NCBI RefSeq assembly: GCF_042677005.1
Contig: NZ_JBHTIF010000005.1
Span: 186,001 to 250,000 of the forward strand
Source: Lysobacter_I brunescens
Lineage (GTDB): Bacteria; Pseudomonadota; Gammaproteobacteria; Xanthomonadales; Xanthomonadaceae
Direction of reading: 5' to 3'
Length of the DNA stretch: 64,000 nucleotides
The notes under the pieces: generated by a model
What the model was told of the DNA's origin: nothing
The model's input: only the letters and a program-made list of their open reading frames with translations
Databases searched by the model: none
Position numbers and translations under genes: made by a program
Shown: one piece after another, positions 15,602 to 24,199 of the stretch
Layout: each line of letters opens with the position of its first letter
Position numbering within the stretch: position 1 is the stretch's first letter

Positions 15602-17785
15602 TCAGACCAGCGCGTTGCGCCGGGTGTAGGCCAGCACCGCGTCGACCTGGCGCTGCAGGCGCTCGCGCACTTCGGGCTCCATCGCGCAGTGTTCCAGCAC
15701 GTAGTAGCCGGTGCGCACCACGTCGCGCCAACGCGGGTTCTGCGGCAGGCGCGCGAGGCCGAGATAGCGTTCCATGGCGCGGGCGCGGACGCGACCGTCG
15801 TCGACCGCGACGCGCCAGATGCGGCTCTTCTCGGCCAGTTCCAGGCGCCCGGTGCCGGTGGCGCGCTCCCAGGCTTCGAGGGAAGACAGCATCAGTTCGA
15901 CGAGTGAGCGGCGGAACTCCTCGCGGACGCGGGAGTCGTGCATCGATGCGCCTTCTGAGGCAGCCGTGTCCACGGCCTCGTCCGGTTCGGTCGATGCCTC
16001 ACGCTCGGGCGCTGCGGGAGTAGGTGGCGCATCGATCGTTTCGGCGTTCGCGGGCACGGACAGTTCGCAGACGATCAGGCCGTCGCCCTGCGGCCACTGG
16101 CTGAGCCGGGCGCGCAGGCGCCGGGCATCGTCGAGAACCAGGTCGAGCTGCTGGTCCGTCGCATCTTCCATGCGCTCGAGTGCGGCGCGCAGCGGATCGC
16201 CCTCGCCGCTCGGCAAGCGTTCCGACAGCGGCGCGCCGACGAGCCCACGGGATTCGACGCAGAGCGCGATGCACGCGGCGCGGTTCGCGGCCAGCACCAC
16301 GCCTTCGGCATCGAGCAGGCAGACCGCATCCTCGCGACTGTCGAGCAAGGCCTGCAGCAGTTGCCGGTCCTCGGCCAGCGCACTGGTTTCGCGGCGGTAG
16401 CGCACCAGCGCTTCCTCCTTGCGCGCCAGCCGCGCCGCTTCGACCAGGCGCTCGCGCTGGCGCCTGCGCTGCAGCATCAGCCAGCCGCCGAGCATCGTCG
16501 CCACCGCGATCGCCACGGTCAGCCACAGCAGCAGGGTGCGCTGGCGGACTTCGGCCTGGCGTCGCTGGTTGTCGCTTTCGAGCCGGGCGATGGTGCGGTC
16601 GCGCTCCGCGGTCTCGAACATCGTCCGCAGCCAGCCCAGTTCGGTGTCGTACTTGGCCTTGGCGGATTTCTGCGCCAACGCATGCGCGCGGCGCAGGGTG
16701 TCGAGCGCGGCGACGCGATCGCCCAACGCTTCCTGCGCCTGGGCCAGTTCCTGCAGCAGTTCGACATGCTCGGTTTCGTATTCGCCGACGTTCGGCAGGG
16801 CGCTGCGCAGGCGCACGACCGCAGCCGAGGGATCGCCGGAGACCCGATCCAGCCGCGCCACCTGCCACTGGAACACCGCTGGCAGCGGGTCCGCGTACGA
16901 TGCCGCCACGGCGAGTCCGGACGCCTTCCAGCGCTGCGCGGCGGCGATGTCGCCCTGCGCGAGCGCGGCCTGGATCAGGCGGCCGGTTGCGCGCAGTTCG
17001 TATTCGTGCGGACCGGTCTCGCGATAGATCGCCAGCGCGTCCTGCAGCGAGCCTGCCGCTTCGCGCGGCCGGCCCTTGGCCATTTCGACCACGGCCATGC
17101 TCTCCAGCACATGCGCCGACTGCCTGCGGTTGCCGTCGTCGAGGTAGATCCGACGGGCCTCGCGGTAGTAGCGAAGCGCGTCGTCGTGATCGCCCCGTTC
17201 GCGGTAGACGTCGGCGATGTTGTTGTACAGGCTCGCGCTGACCTTGCCTTGCGCGCGCTGCATGTCGAGGCTGCGCATGAACGCGCGCAGTGCGCCCTGG
17301 TAGTCGCCGAGACGGCGCAGCGTGGTGCCGATGGCATTGATGTCGCTGGCGATGGCCTCCCGATCCTCGGCCGCCCGGGCCAGCGACAGCGCGCATTCCA
17401 GGTGCGCCCTGGCTTCCGGCATCTTGTCCAGGACATAGGACAGATTGCCGCGCTCGCGGACCAGCGCATGACGCGCGCTCGCGGCGCCCTGCCCTGCCAG
17501 CACCGACTCCGCGCAATCCAGCGCCTCTTCGGCCGCCGCATGGTCCTCCGCCTTGCGACGCGATTTCGCCAGCACCACCAGGGCCTCCGCACGCTGGTCG
17601 GCGCTCGCGTCCGCAGCCAGGCGCAGACCCGACAGGCTCTGGCAGGCGGCCGGATCCGGCAAGGCGCGCGCCGGCATCGCATCGCAGCGCACATCCCCGG
17701 CGTCGGCAGCGAGCGCGGCACCGGGAACGGCGCAGAGTGCCGTCCACAGCAATGCCAGCGTCGGAAACAGGGGGCAGCGGCTCAT
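15602..17785 (-). CDS. TPR-TM-PAS sensor-like protein T1
   Basis: A 727-residue membrane protein. The signal peptide is at 1-26. A predicted periplasmic region has a Cys pair (RCDAMPARALPDPAAC) and TPR repeats at about 60-370, including SLYNNIADVYRERGDHDDAL. A coiled coil follows (ETAERDRTIARLESDNQRR), then a TM at about 417-438, a second coiled coil, and a PAS-like domain at about 475-545 (LLDSREDAVCLLDAEGVVL). The linker is acidic. The ~108-residue C-terminal domain is almost identical in the two paralogues (ELAEKSRIWRV, RARAMERYL, NPRWRDV). No histidine-kinase, HATPase, GGDEF or known HTH motif is present. The start at 17785 fits the signal peptide. Role: probably signal transduction, by inference. 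Confidence 0.8.
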   Translation of the reverse strand: MSRCPLFPTLALLWTALCAVPGAALAADAGDVRCDAMPARALPDPAACQSLSGLRLAADASADQRAEALVVLAKSRRKAEDHAAAEEALDCAESVLAGQGAASARHALVRERGNLSYVLDKMPEARAHLECALSLARAAEDREAIASDINAIGTTLRRLGDYQGALRAFMRSLDMQRAQGKVSASLYNNIADVYRERGDHDDALRYYREARRIYLDDGNRRQSAHVLESMAVVEMAKGRPREAAGSLQDALAIYRETGPHEYELRATGRLIQAALAQGDIAAAQRWKASGLAVAASYADPLPAVFQWQVARLDRVSGDPSAAVVRLRSALPNVGEYETEHVELLQELAQAQEALGDRVAALDTLRRAHALAQKSAKAKYDTELGWLRTMFETAERDRTIARLESDNQRRQAEVRQRTLLLWLTVAIAVATMLGGWLMLQRRRQRERLVEAARLARKEEALVRYRRETSALAEDRQLLQALLDSREDAVCLLDAEGVVLAANRAACIALCVESRGLVGAPLSERLPSGEGDPLRAALERMEDATDQQLDLVLDDARRLRARLSQWPQGDGLIVCELSVPANAETIDAPPTPAAPEREASTEPDEAVDTAASEGASMHDSRVREEFRRSLVELMLSSLEAWERATGTGRLELAEKSRIWRVAVDDGRVRARAMERYLGLARLPQNPRWRDVVRTGYYVLEHCAMEPEVRERLQRQVDAVLAYTRRNALV

Positions 17786-17854
17786 TGCGATCGAGTGTAC
17801 CCGAAGGCCGGGACGCCTCCGCGCCATCGCGGGCGCGCGGGGAAACGACAGAAA

Positions 17855-17881
17855 GCCGGGCGGACATTGCGTCCGCCCGGC
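17855..17881 (-). terminator. Terminator of the discoidin-like protein gene
   Basis: An 11-bp perfect GC stem (17855-17865 with 17871-17881), a five-base loop, then TTTCTGTCGTTT on the minus strand. It is 50 bp after the stop at 17932 and separates that gene from T1. Confidence 0.75.
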
Positions 17882-17931
17882 CGTGCCGGCCATCCCTGGC
17901 CAACGTCCCTGTCATCCTCCCGGCATCGGGA

Positions 17932-20082
17932 TCAGTACACCTCGATCTCGTTGATCCGCACCGTGCCCGGTTCCTCGAAAGGTCCCTGGAACACGAGCAC
18001 GCGCAGCTTCGAAGTCTGGAACTGGTTCGGCATGAACGTGTGTTCCATCAGGCTGTCGGTATTGCCGCGCACGATGGCGACCTTCACCCACACGCTGCCG
18101 TTCCAGTATTCGATGTCGTAGTCGAGCGGACCATTGCCCCATCCCGCATCGCTGTGGATCTTCATGCTGGTCACGGGCACCGGTGCGGTCCAGCGCAGTT
18201 CCAGCCACTGCGGTGCAGCAGCGGTGATCCACGCGCTGTTCATCCAGGCGGTGGTCAGGTTGCTGTCGCGGACGAACTTCGGCGAATTGCAGGTGAGCTG
18301 CGAACCGTCGGTGATGCGCATCGTCGTGCGCTTGCGCGCGGCGATCAGCGGGGCAGCGCTGAGGTCGCAGTACGTGCTGGACGCGTAGGCGGTCGCCGTC
18401 GGCGCCTTGTTGACCGGAATGAAGACGATGCTGGCAGCCTTGGTGGTCGTGCGGCCGCTGCCGAAGACGCGGCCGTGCGCGTCACGGAACGCCGTCAGGC
18501 TGAGGTTGGCATTGCCCTGCGTGCTCCAGGTGTGGCTGGCCGTGGCGGGCGCGCCGGTGTGGCCACTGATCGCGCCATCGCCCCAGTTCATCGAGTAGTC
18601 GACCGCATCGGCATACGGCCAGCACGGACGCATGCGCAGCTTGAAGTTGACCGGCGTGTTCTGCGGGAAGATCGCGTTCGTCCCGAGGTCGCCCATGACC
18701 CGCGTGCGCTCGATCATCGGCGTCAACGCACTGCCGCTGTCGAGCAGCCAGAAGCCGATGTGGTACTTCTGCGATTGCCAGATCGTGCCCTGCCAGGCAC
18801 TGGTGAAGAAGGTGTCGGCCTTGCCGGTGATGGCGAGCTGCCAGTCGAGGTCGAAGGTCAACGCGTTGACCGTTTCGAAGGTGCCGTCCTGGTTCGCATC
18901 GCCGCAGGTGTTGCCGTAATAGCCCCACAAGTCACCGTGCAGCAGGCCGCGCACGCCGACCTGGGCATAGGCGACGCTTTCGCTGTACAGGTAGCCGCGC
19001 ACGCCGACGTCGGCATACACGGTGGGCTTGACGCGAACGGAGGCGCCGAGCCCGACCGGGTTGCTCACCGGATTCGTCTGGGTCTGCACGATGTTGTTCC
19101 AGCCCGTGCAGTTGTTGGTCGTGCACAGGTAATCGAAGCTGCCGGACAGGCGATGACCCGCGCGGTACTGCAGCTGCGCCGTTGCGCTGGCTTCGAGCTT
19201 GGCGCCGACCGTGATCGGCAGGTTGAAACCGATGTACACCGGGATCGGGCCGATCCAGAAGCTGAATCCACCGAGGTTCGGCTTGGCGATCTGGTAGTCG
19301 AACAGGTTCGGGTTCGCGTAGTTGATCGTGCCGTTGAGGGTGATCTCCTCGTCCAGCGACAGGTTGCCGGTGGCGCGCACGTGGCCCATGCGGACACCGT
19401 ACGGGATGCAGACCCAGAACACCTTGGTCCGCTTCAGGTTGACCTGGACCTGGCCGATCGCGTTCACGCTGCTCGAACCGGTGACCGACACGGTGCCGGT
19501 GAAGCCATTGCCCAGGTTGGTCGAGTGGCTCAGCGGCGTCGCGAACTGGAACGTCTTGCTGCGGCTGTAGGTCTTGTCGCTGCAGCTGCCGAAGGGGCCG
19601 CGGGCGTTCGGATCGGATTCGAGCGTATCCAGCTTCGAATAGGCGATCAGCGCATCGGTCGGTTCGCCCAGTTCCAGCGACTTCTGGATCTCGTCCATGA
19701 TCGGTGCGTTCAGTGCGAAGGTGACGTCCTCGCCTTTCTCCGCAGCGGCCAGCTCGGTGATCAGCTCCTCGCGGATCTGCTCGGGGATCGGCGCCAGCGC
19801 GACGCCCCGCTCGCCGGTGATCTGGTAGATCTCGGTGCTGAAGTCCTTGCCCGTGTCGTCGTCCATCGCCGTGATGGTCGTGCGCCTCCAGCCGAGGGCG
19901 GGATCGCCCTCTTCCTTGGGATCATCCACGGTTTCGCCTGCGGCCCTCAGCTGCCTTGCCTCGGGTCCTGCGGCCTGGGCCTGCAGCGCGGTGATCCCCA
20001 GCAGGGCGATCGCCACTGCGCAGGTGGTGTGCGCGAAATGCCTGCGCCACGACCTTCGGGGGATGGGTAATGCCAGTGTCAT
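17932..20082 (-). CDS. Exported protein with PKD-like and discoidin-like domains
   Basis: A 716-residue predicted extracellular or periplasmic protein. AGGAG precedes ATG 20082. The N-terminus is a long basic signal (PRRSWRRHFAHTTCAVAIAL) cut near ALQAQA. Residues about 30-450 are beta-rich with few recognisable motifs. VDYSMNWGDGAISG with ASHTWSTQGNANLSL resembles a PKD-type fold. The last ~150 residues look like an F5/8-type-C (discoidin) carbohydrate-binding domain (WLELRWTAPVPVTSMKIHSD, DYDIEYWNGSVWVKV, TVRINEIEVY). No catalytic motif was found. It may bind polysaccharide or surfaces. It sits between the first and second secreted/TPR modules; a functional link is unproven. Confidence 0.7.
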   Translation of the reverse strand: MTLALPIPRRSWRRHFAHTTCAVAIALLGITALQAQAAGPEARQLRAAGETVDDPKEEGDPALGWRRTTITAMDDDTGKDFSTEIYQITGERGVALAPIPEQIREELITELAAAEKGEDVTFALNAPIMDEIQKSLELGEPTDALIAYSKLDTLESDPNARGPFGSCSDKTYSRSKTFQFATPLSHSTNLGNGFTGTVSVTGSSSVNAIGQVQVNLKRTKVFWVCIPYGVRMGHVRATGNLSLDEEITLNGTINYANPNLFDYQIAKPNLGGFSFWIGPIPVYIGFNLPITVGAKLEASATAQLQYRAGHRLSGSFDYLCTTNNCTGWNNIVQTQTNPVSNPVGLGASVRVKPTVYADVGVRGYLYSESVAYAQVGVRGLLHGDLWGYYGNTCGDANQDGTFETVNALTFDLDWQLAITGKADTFFTSAWQGTIWQSQKYHIGFWLLDSGSALTPMIERTRVMGDLGTNAIFPQNTPVNFKLRMRPCWPYADAVDYSMNWGDGAISGHTGAPATASHTWSTQGNANLSLTAFRDAHGRVFGSGRTTTKAASIVFIPVNKAPTATAYASSTYCDLSAAPLIAARKRTTMRITDGSQLTCNSPKFVRDSNLTTAWMNSAWITAAAPQWLELRWTAPVPVTSMKIHSDAGWGNGPLDYDIEYWNGSVWVKVAIVRGNTDSLMEHTFMPNQFQTSKLRVLVFQGPFEEPGTVRINEIEVY

Positions 20083-20125
20083 GGTGCGTCTCCTGTGCGT
20101 CATGAACGGATGCAGCAAACGGAAA

Positions 20126-20166
20126 CCCGGCGGGCGCTGCGGCGATGCCGCGCGCAGCCCGCCGGG
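20126..20166 (-). terminator. Candidate hairpin after the 89-aa gene
   Basis: 10-bp arms (20126-20135 with 20157-20166) with a large, itself partly paired loop, 17 bp after the stop at 20183. The minus strand continues TTTCCGTTT. It is a plausible but not ideal terminator. Confidence 0.5.
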
Positions 20167-20182
20167 AGTGGCGCGCGACGGC

Positions 20183-20452
20183 TTACCAGTCCGGGTTCTC
20201 GATCGACTGGCAGGCTTCGCGGACCAGGCGGCGGTAGGACGTGGTCGAGCCGTAGTCGATGCGCTGCACGTCGCAGGCGCTGCCGTTGGAGATCACGCGG
20301 ACGCCGGCTTCCTGGGTCATCGCGGCGTTGGTGTAGTACTGCCAGTACAGGATTTCGTTCTCGCCGCCGGCCGGCAGCGCGATCGCCGAGATGGCGTAGA
20401 CGGAACCGGCGAGCAGTGCGCCGAGGGCGAGCATGGATTTCTTGGGCTTCAT
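20183..20452 (-). CDS. Small exported protein (89 aa), DUF6289-like
   Basis: The start at 20452 gives MKPKKSMLALGALLAGSVYA, a signal peptide cut around residues 25-27. The mature part is short (YWQYYTNAAMTQEAGVRVIS), followed by a cysteine, RIDYGSTTSYRR and a second cysteine. The YY..AA.....G.R pattern resembles small exported proteins classed as DUF6289 in xanthomonads; this is recognition from memory and weak. A relative of the element found before the three secreted-protein genes lies about 150 bp upstream on the same strand, so it may belong to the same regulon. Confidence 0.65.
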   Translation of the reverse strand: MKPKKSMLALGALLAGSVYAISAIALPAGGENEILYWQYYTNAAMTQEAGVRVISNGSACDVQRIDYGSTTSYRRLVREACQSIENPDW

Positions 20453-20768
20453 CGGGAGTGATCCTGTTGCAGAGGGCTGGGCCGGGGCTGCCGGCGATCG
20501 TCCGGGGAGGCCATGCATGCGGCCTCGCCGGTGGTGGGTCGGCATGTCGCCGGCCCTCGACCACGGTAGGCATCGCGTCTCGCTGCGGTAAGGACGAAGC
20601 CGGGCCACGCCGGGAACGAATCGGGACATCAGGTGGCACGGCCGCTGTCGGCGCATCGGGCCGGCGGCGCAGCGAAGCGCGGCAGGTGGCTCGCCAGGCG
20701 GCTCGTCAGGCGTGATCGCCAAGGCAGGGGCGCGCACTTGGCCGGACAAGGCCGACAATCCATTGTAA
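20453..20768. other. Divergent intergenic region with a fourth regulatory-element copy
   Basis: Gene-free DNA between the 89-aa gene (minus) and S2 (plus). On the minus strand a GATGTCCCGATTCGTTCCCG stretch (20630-20611) followed by GCGTGGCCCG resembles the shared element. A -10-like TACCGT (20568-20563) lies about 33 bp further on, the same spacing as for the secreted-protein genes. Confidence 0.45.
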
Positions 20769-20804
20769 ATCAATGCTTTGCGCCCGTTCGTTCCCGGTTT
20801 GTTC
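20769..20804 (+). promoter_or_regulatory. Shared upstream element, copy 2
   Basis: ATCAATGCTTTGCGCCCGTT followed by CGTTCCCGGTTTGTTCC. It aligns closely with the copy at 23570 and less so with that at 14950. A -10-like TAAGCT is at 20841-20846, with the S2 start at 20879. Confidence 0.6.
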
Positions 20805-20878
20805 CACCAAAATGGCTGGCGGACGATCGCGAAGGGCGCATAAGCTGCCGCCTCCCCCGTGACACGAGAAGCGCCCGC

Positions 20879-21283
20879 ATGTCATTCGCACCTCGCAGAA
20901 GCCTCCCCGTCTGGTTCGCCTGCCTGCTGGCGGCTTCGAGTGCGTCCGCCCACGAGACCCTGCCGGAGACCTGGTGCGTGGAGGCGGGCACGACGCCGGT
21001 CATCGTGAACAAGTTCGACTTCGACGGCCCGGCCCTGCGTTCGTTGGTCGACAAGTGCGGGATCATCGAAGCGATCAAGCCGCAGGACGACTGGACGGCG
21101 GTCGCCGGCACCCTGGGCATGTACTGTGCGACCCAGGACGGCGGCAAGAACCTGGACACGCCGATGCCGTTCATCACCGGCCCGGACGAATACGCCGCGA
21201 AAGACCACCACGAGACCTACCGCATCGACCAGGGTGTCGCAGGCAGCTGCGTCGTCTGCGTACGACTCAAGCCCAAGCGCTGA
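20879..21283 (+). CDS. Small secreted protein S2, mature N-terminal His (134 aa)
   Basis: Second of the three related secreted proteins and the shortest. The signal peptide ends SASA at residue 24, so the mature chain begins H25 in HETLPETWC. CGIIE is at 60-64, MYC at 81-83, HH at 110-111 in KDHHETYR, and a CVVC pair lies near the end (residues 124-127). The start ATG straddles the line at 20879 and gives a complete signal peptide. It is tail-to-tail with TPR-PAS gene T2, 66 bp away. Its upstream element and TAAGCT -10-like box match those of S3 closely. Function unknown; a copper- or other metal-binding ligand role is conjecture. Confidence 0.75.
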   Translation: MSFAPRRSLPVWFACLLAASSASAHETLPETWCVEAGTTPVIVNKFDFDGPALRSLVDKCGIIEAIKPQDDWTAVAGTLGMYCATQDGGKNLDTPMPFITGPDEYAAKDHHETYRIDQGVAGSCVVCVRLKPKR

Positions 21284-21349
21284 GGGCCGGCACGCCGCCA
21301 CCGGCGCCCAGCGCCGTGGCATCACATCACGGCATCACATCACACGGCG

Positions 21350-23476
21350 TCACACCATGGCGTCGCGGCGGGTATAGGCCAGCACCGCATCCACCTGCGC
21401 CTGGAGCTGGATGCGGACGTCCTCGCGCATCGTCGTGCACTGCCCCAGGACGAAATAGGCGGTCCGCAGCACGTCGCGCCAGCGGGGGTTGCGCGGCAGC
21501 TTCGCCAGGCTGAGGTAGCGTTCCATCGCGCGGGCACGCAGGCGGCCATCGTCGATGTTGACCCGCCAGATCCGGCTCTTCTCGGCCAGTTCGATGCGAT
21601 TGCTCGCGGTCGCGCTTTCCCAGGCCTCGACCGCGCCGAGCATCAGGGCCACCAGGTCGCGGCGGAATGCATCGCGCATCTCCGCATCGCGCGCGGGCGC
21701 ATCCACAATCTCGCCGAGCGCTTCCAGGCGCGCCGTCCCGGCCTCGCCTTGCACGGAAGCGGTCTCCGGGCCCGGGGCATCCGGCTCCGACAATTCCAGC
21801 ACCAGGCGGCCACTGCCGCCGCTCCAGGGCGTCATCCGCGCGCGCAGCACGGTACGGTGCACGCTCATCGCCTCGATGGTGCAGGACGCGCTGTCTTCCA
21901 GGCGTTCGAGCACGTCATCGAAGCCGGCCTCGCCGATCGCTTCGAGGCAGGACGACACCGGCCGCCCGACCAGCGCCTCGCCCTCCTCGCCGATCAGGCG
22001 ACACGCCGCACGATTGGCAGCCAGCACGATCCCGTCCGCATCCAGCAGGCAGGCGGCCTCTTCGCGCGTGTCGAGCAGCGTCTGCAGCAGCGCGCGGTCT
22101 TCGGCCAGGGCATCGGCCTCGCGCCGGTAACGGTCGAGTTCCTGCTCCCAGCGGACCCTGCGCGCCTCGGCGATCAATCGCCGCCGCTGCCGTCGCCGCT
22201 CCATCACCAGCCATGCGCACAGCCCGAGGGCGAGCACGGACACCACGACGCCCCACAGCTGCAGGGTGCGGATGCGGTTGCGCTGTTCCAGCGCCGCGAT
22301 CACCCGATCGCGCTCGGCGGTCTCGAAGCGGATCCGCAGCCATTCGAGCTGGCGGTCGCGCTGCGCACGGGACACCGCATCGGCTTCGACGCGGGCGCGG
22401 CGCAGGCTGTCGTTCGCATCGGCATGGCGACCGGCGTCGATCTGCGCGGCCGCCAGCTCTTCCCACAGCCCGACCCGATCCGGGTCATGCTCGGCCGAGG
22501 CCGCGAGCGCCTCGCGCGCCCGCGCGGCCGCCTGGTCCGGCGCACCGGACAGACGTTCGGTGCGGATGATCTGCAACTGCAGGCCCAGCGGCAGCGGCAG
22601 GTCGCGCTCCGAGGCGATCGCCAGCGCGGCCCGGGTCCAGTCCCGGGCCGCGGCGAGGTCGCCACGCGCAAGCGCCGCCCGGGTCAGACCGTCGTGGACG
22701 CGGAGTTCGCCGACGCGGCTCTCCTGCTCGCGGTAGGTGGCCAGCGCCTCCTTCAGCCAGGTCTCGGCGCGCGCGGCATCGCCCAAGTCGAGTGCCTGCT
22801 CAGCCATCGATTCCAGCACGTGCGCTGCCTGCAGGGTCACGCCCTTGGCGCGGAACGCCGCGAGGGCCTCGCCGTAGAGGCGCATCGCCGAGACGGGGTC
22901 TTCCAGCTCGCGATGGACGTCGGCCAGGTTGTTGTAGACCGCCCCTCCGACATCGCCGGTCATCCGCTTGAGTTCGAGGCTGCGGGTCAGCGCACGCAGG
23001 GCGCCCTGGTAATCGCCCAGCCGTCGCAGGGCCACCCCGACATTGTTCAGGTCGCGCGCTTCGTCCTTGTGCACACCGCGCGCCTTCGCCAGCGCCGCCG
23101 CGCACTCGAAATGGCGCAGGGCCTGGGGGGTGCGTTCGCGCCGGAACTCCAGGTTGCCGTGGCTTCGCATCAGTTCGTTGCGCAGGGACGGGTCGTCGCC
23201 GCCCACCACTTCGGCACAGGCCAGCGCGCGGAGCGCGGTGTCGAACCGACCGGCTTCGATCCGTTCCCCCGCCTTTTCGACCAGGGCCCGGAAAGCGGGC
23301 TCTGCGGGCGACACCGGCAAGGCAACACCGGCTTGCCTGAGGCAGAGGCCGGGATCGGCCGGCAGTTGCTGCGACAACGGCGCGGCACAGCCTGCGGACG
23401 TGTTCGCATGGGCGTCGTGCAGCCATCCCGGCAGGACGATCAGCACGAGGAGGGCGGAACAAAAGGGTCTGATCAT
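21350..23476 (-). CDS. TPR-TM-PAS sensor-like protein T2
   Basis: A 708-residue paralogue of T1 and T3. The signal peptide (MIRPFCSALLVLIVLPGWL...) is cut near residue 24. The Cys pair is at 30 and 45. TPR-like repeats lie at about 65-360 with the family-conserved RRLGDYQGALRAL and YNNLADVHREL. A coiled coil (RFETAERDRVIAALEQRN) precedes the TM at 405-425. The PAS-like domain is at about 462-540 (EEAACLLDADGIVLAANRA). The conserved C-terminal domain covers the last ~108 residues (ELAEKSRIWRVNIDDGRLRA, NPRWRDVLRTAYFVLGQC). There are no kinase or cyclase motifs. The predicted topology places TPRs in the periplasm and PAS plus output domain in the cytoplasm. Its start is 212 bp from the divergent S3 gene. 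Confidence 0.8.
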   Translation of the reverse strand: MIRPFCSALLVLIVLPGWLHDAHANTSAGCAAPLSQQLPADPGLCLRQAGVALPVSPAEPAFRALVEKAGERIEAGRFDTALRALACAEVVGGDDPSLRNELMRSHGNLEFRRERTPQALRHFECAAALAKARGVHKDEARDLNNVGVALRRLGDYQGALRALTRSLELKRMTGDVGGAVYNNLADVHRELEDPVSAMRLYGEALAAFRAKGVTLQAAHVLESMAEQALDLGDAARAETWLKEALATYREQESRVGELRVHDGLTRAALARGDLAAARDWTRAALAIASERDLPLPLGLQLQIIRTERLSGAPDQAAARAREALAASAEHDPDRVGLWEELAAAQIDAGRHADANDSLRRARVEADAVSRAQRDRQLEWLRIRFETAERDRVIAALEQRNRIRTLQLWGVVVSVLALGLCAWLVMERRRQRRRLIAEARRVRWEQELDRYRREADALAEDRALLQTLLDTREEAACLLDADGIVLAANRAACRLIGEEGEALVGRPVSSCLEAIGEAGFDDVLERLEDSASCTIEAMSVHRTVLRARMTPWSGGSGRLVLELSEPDAPGPETASVQGEAGTARLEALGEIVDAPARDAEMRDAFRRDLVALMLGAVEAWESATASNRIELAEKSRIWRVNIDDGRLRARAMERYLSLAKLPRNPRWRDVLRTAYFVLGQCTTMREDVRIQLQAQVDAVLAYTRRDAMV

Positions 23477-23569
23477 CCGCGCCAAGTGTAAGACAGCCGG
23501 CAGGCCTGGACCCCGGCTGCCACCTCTGGCGGTGGATCCGTCGGGGTTCACCTCGACCCGGACCGCAAG

Positions 23570-23608
23570 ATCAATGACTTGCACGGATTGTTCCCCGATT
23601 TGTCCCCG
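23570..23608 (+). promoter_or_regulatory. Shared upstream element, copy 3
   Basis: ATCAATGACTTGCACGGATT followed by GTTCCCCGATTTGTCCCCG. This is the best-matching pair with copy 2. TAAGCT (-10-like) is at 23652-23657, with the S3 start at 23689. Confidence 0.6.
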
Positions 23609-23688
23609 GGATTGTGGACGGATCTCGATGGACCATGGTGCGTCCCGCACCTAAGCTGGCGCCCTCCTCCGTACCGACAGACTTCGCC

Positions 23689-24132
23689 ATGCGCCCGATC
23701 CCGGCCCTTTCCATGCTGTGCCTCCCGCTGCTGTTCGCCGCCGCCCTGCCGGCGACGGTCCGCGCCCACGAGACCATGCCCGCCAACTGGTGCACGAACC
23801 CGGACGCCAAGCCGCAGATCGTCGCGACCTTCAACTTCAGCCGCCAGGAGCTGCGGGCGATGGCCCGCCAGGTCGAACTGACCCTGGGGCCGGAGGGGCT
23901 GATCGCCGAAGGCCTGGCCGAACGCGAAGCGGACGGCCGCTGCGGGATCGTCGACCGCTGGAACATGGCCACCTACATCGCCCAGCACTACTGCGGCGCG
24001 GCCGGCGGCAACCCCGATGTGATCATCAACATCACCGCGCCGTCGGCCTACAACTCGCCGCAGCACCACACCGCCTTCAACTACGAGAACGGGCTGCAGG
24101 GTTCCTGCGCGGTCTGCACGGTCTCGGAGTGA
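23689..24132 (+). CDS. Small secreted protein S3, mature N-terminal His (147 aa)
   Basis: Third of the three related secreted proteins. The signal peptide (MRPIPALSMLCLPLLFAAAL...) ends TVRA, so the mature chain starts H27 in HETMPANWC. CGIVD is at 85-89, HYC at 100-102, HH at 126-127 and CAVC at 140-143. Compared with S2 it carries an extra ~20-residue acidic helix in the middle (ELTLGPEGLIAEGLAERE). It is divergent from T2 and tail-to-tail with T3 (67 bp). The -10-like box and upstream element are almost those of S2. The conserved pattern of N-terminal His, HH and cysteines suggests a metal-binding, disulfide-stabilised fold, but this has not been shown. Confidence 0.75.
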   Translation: MRPIPALSMLCLPLLFAAALPATVRAHETMPANWCTNPDAKPQIVATFNFSRQELRAMARQVELTLGPEGLIAEGLAEREADGRCGIVDRWNMATYIAQHYCGAAGGNPDVIINITAPSAYNSPQHHTAFNYENGLQGSCAVCTVSE

Positions 24133-24199
24133 ACCCGGCCCTGCCCGGTCGCGATGCGCAAGGACCGGTTCGCCGGTCCCGTCGCGCCGATCCGGGCAC

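Noticed and set aside
15602..17785. Histidine kinase annotation for T1 (and T2, T3)
   Set aside because: No H-box or HATPase N/G motifs follow the PAS-like domain; the region is occupied by the conserved unknown C-terminal domain.
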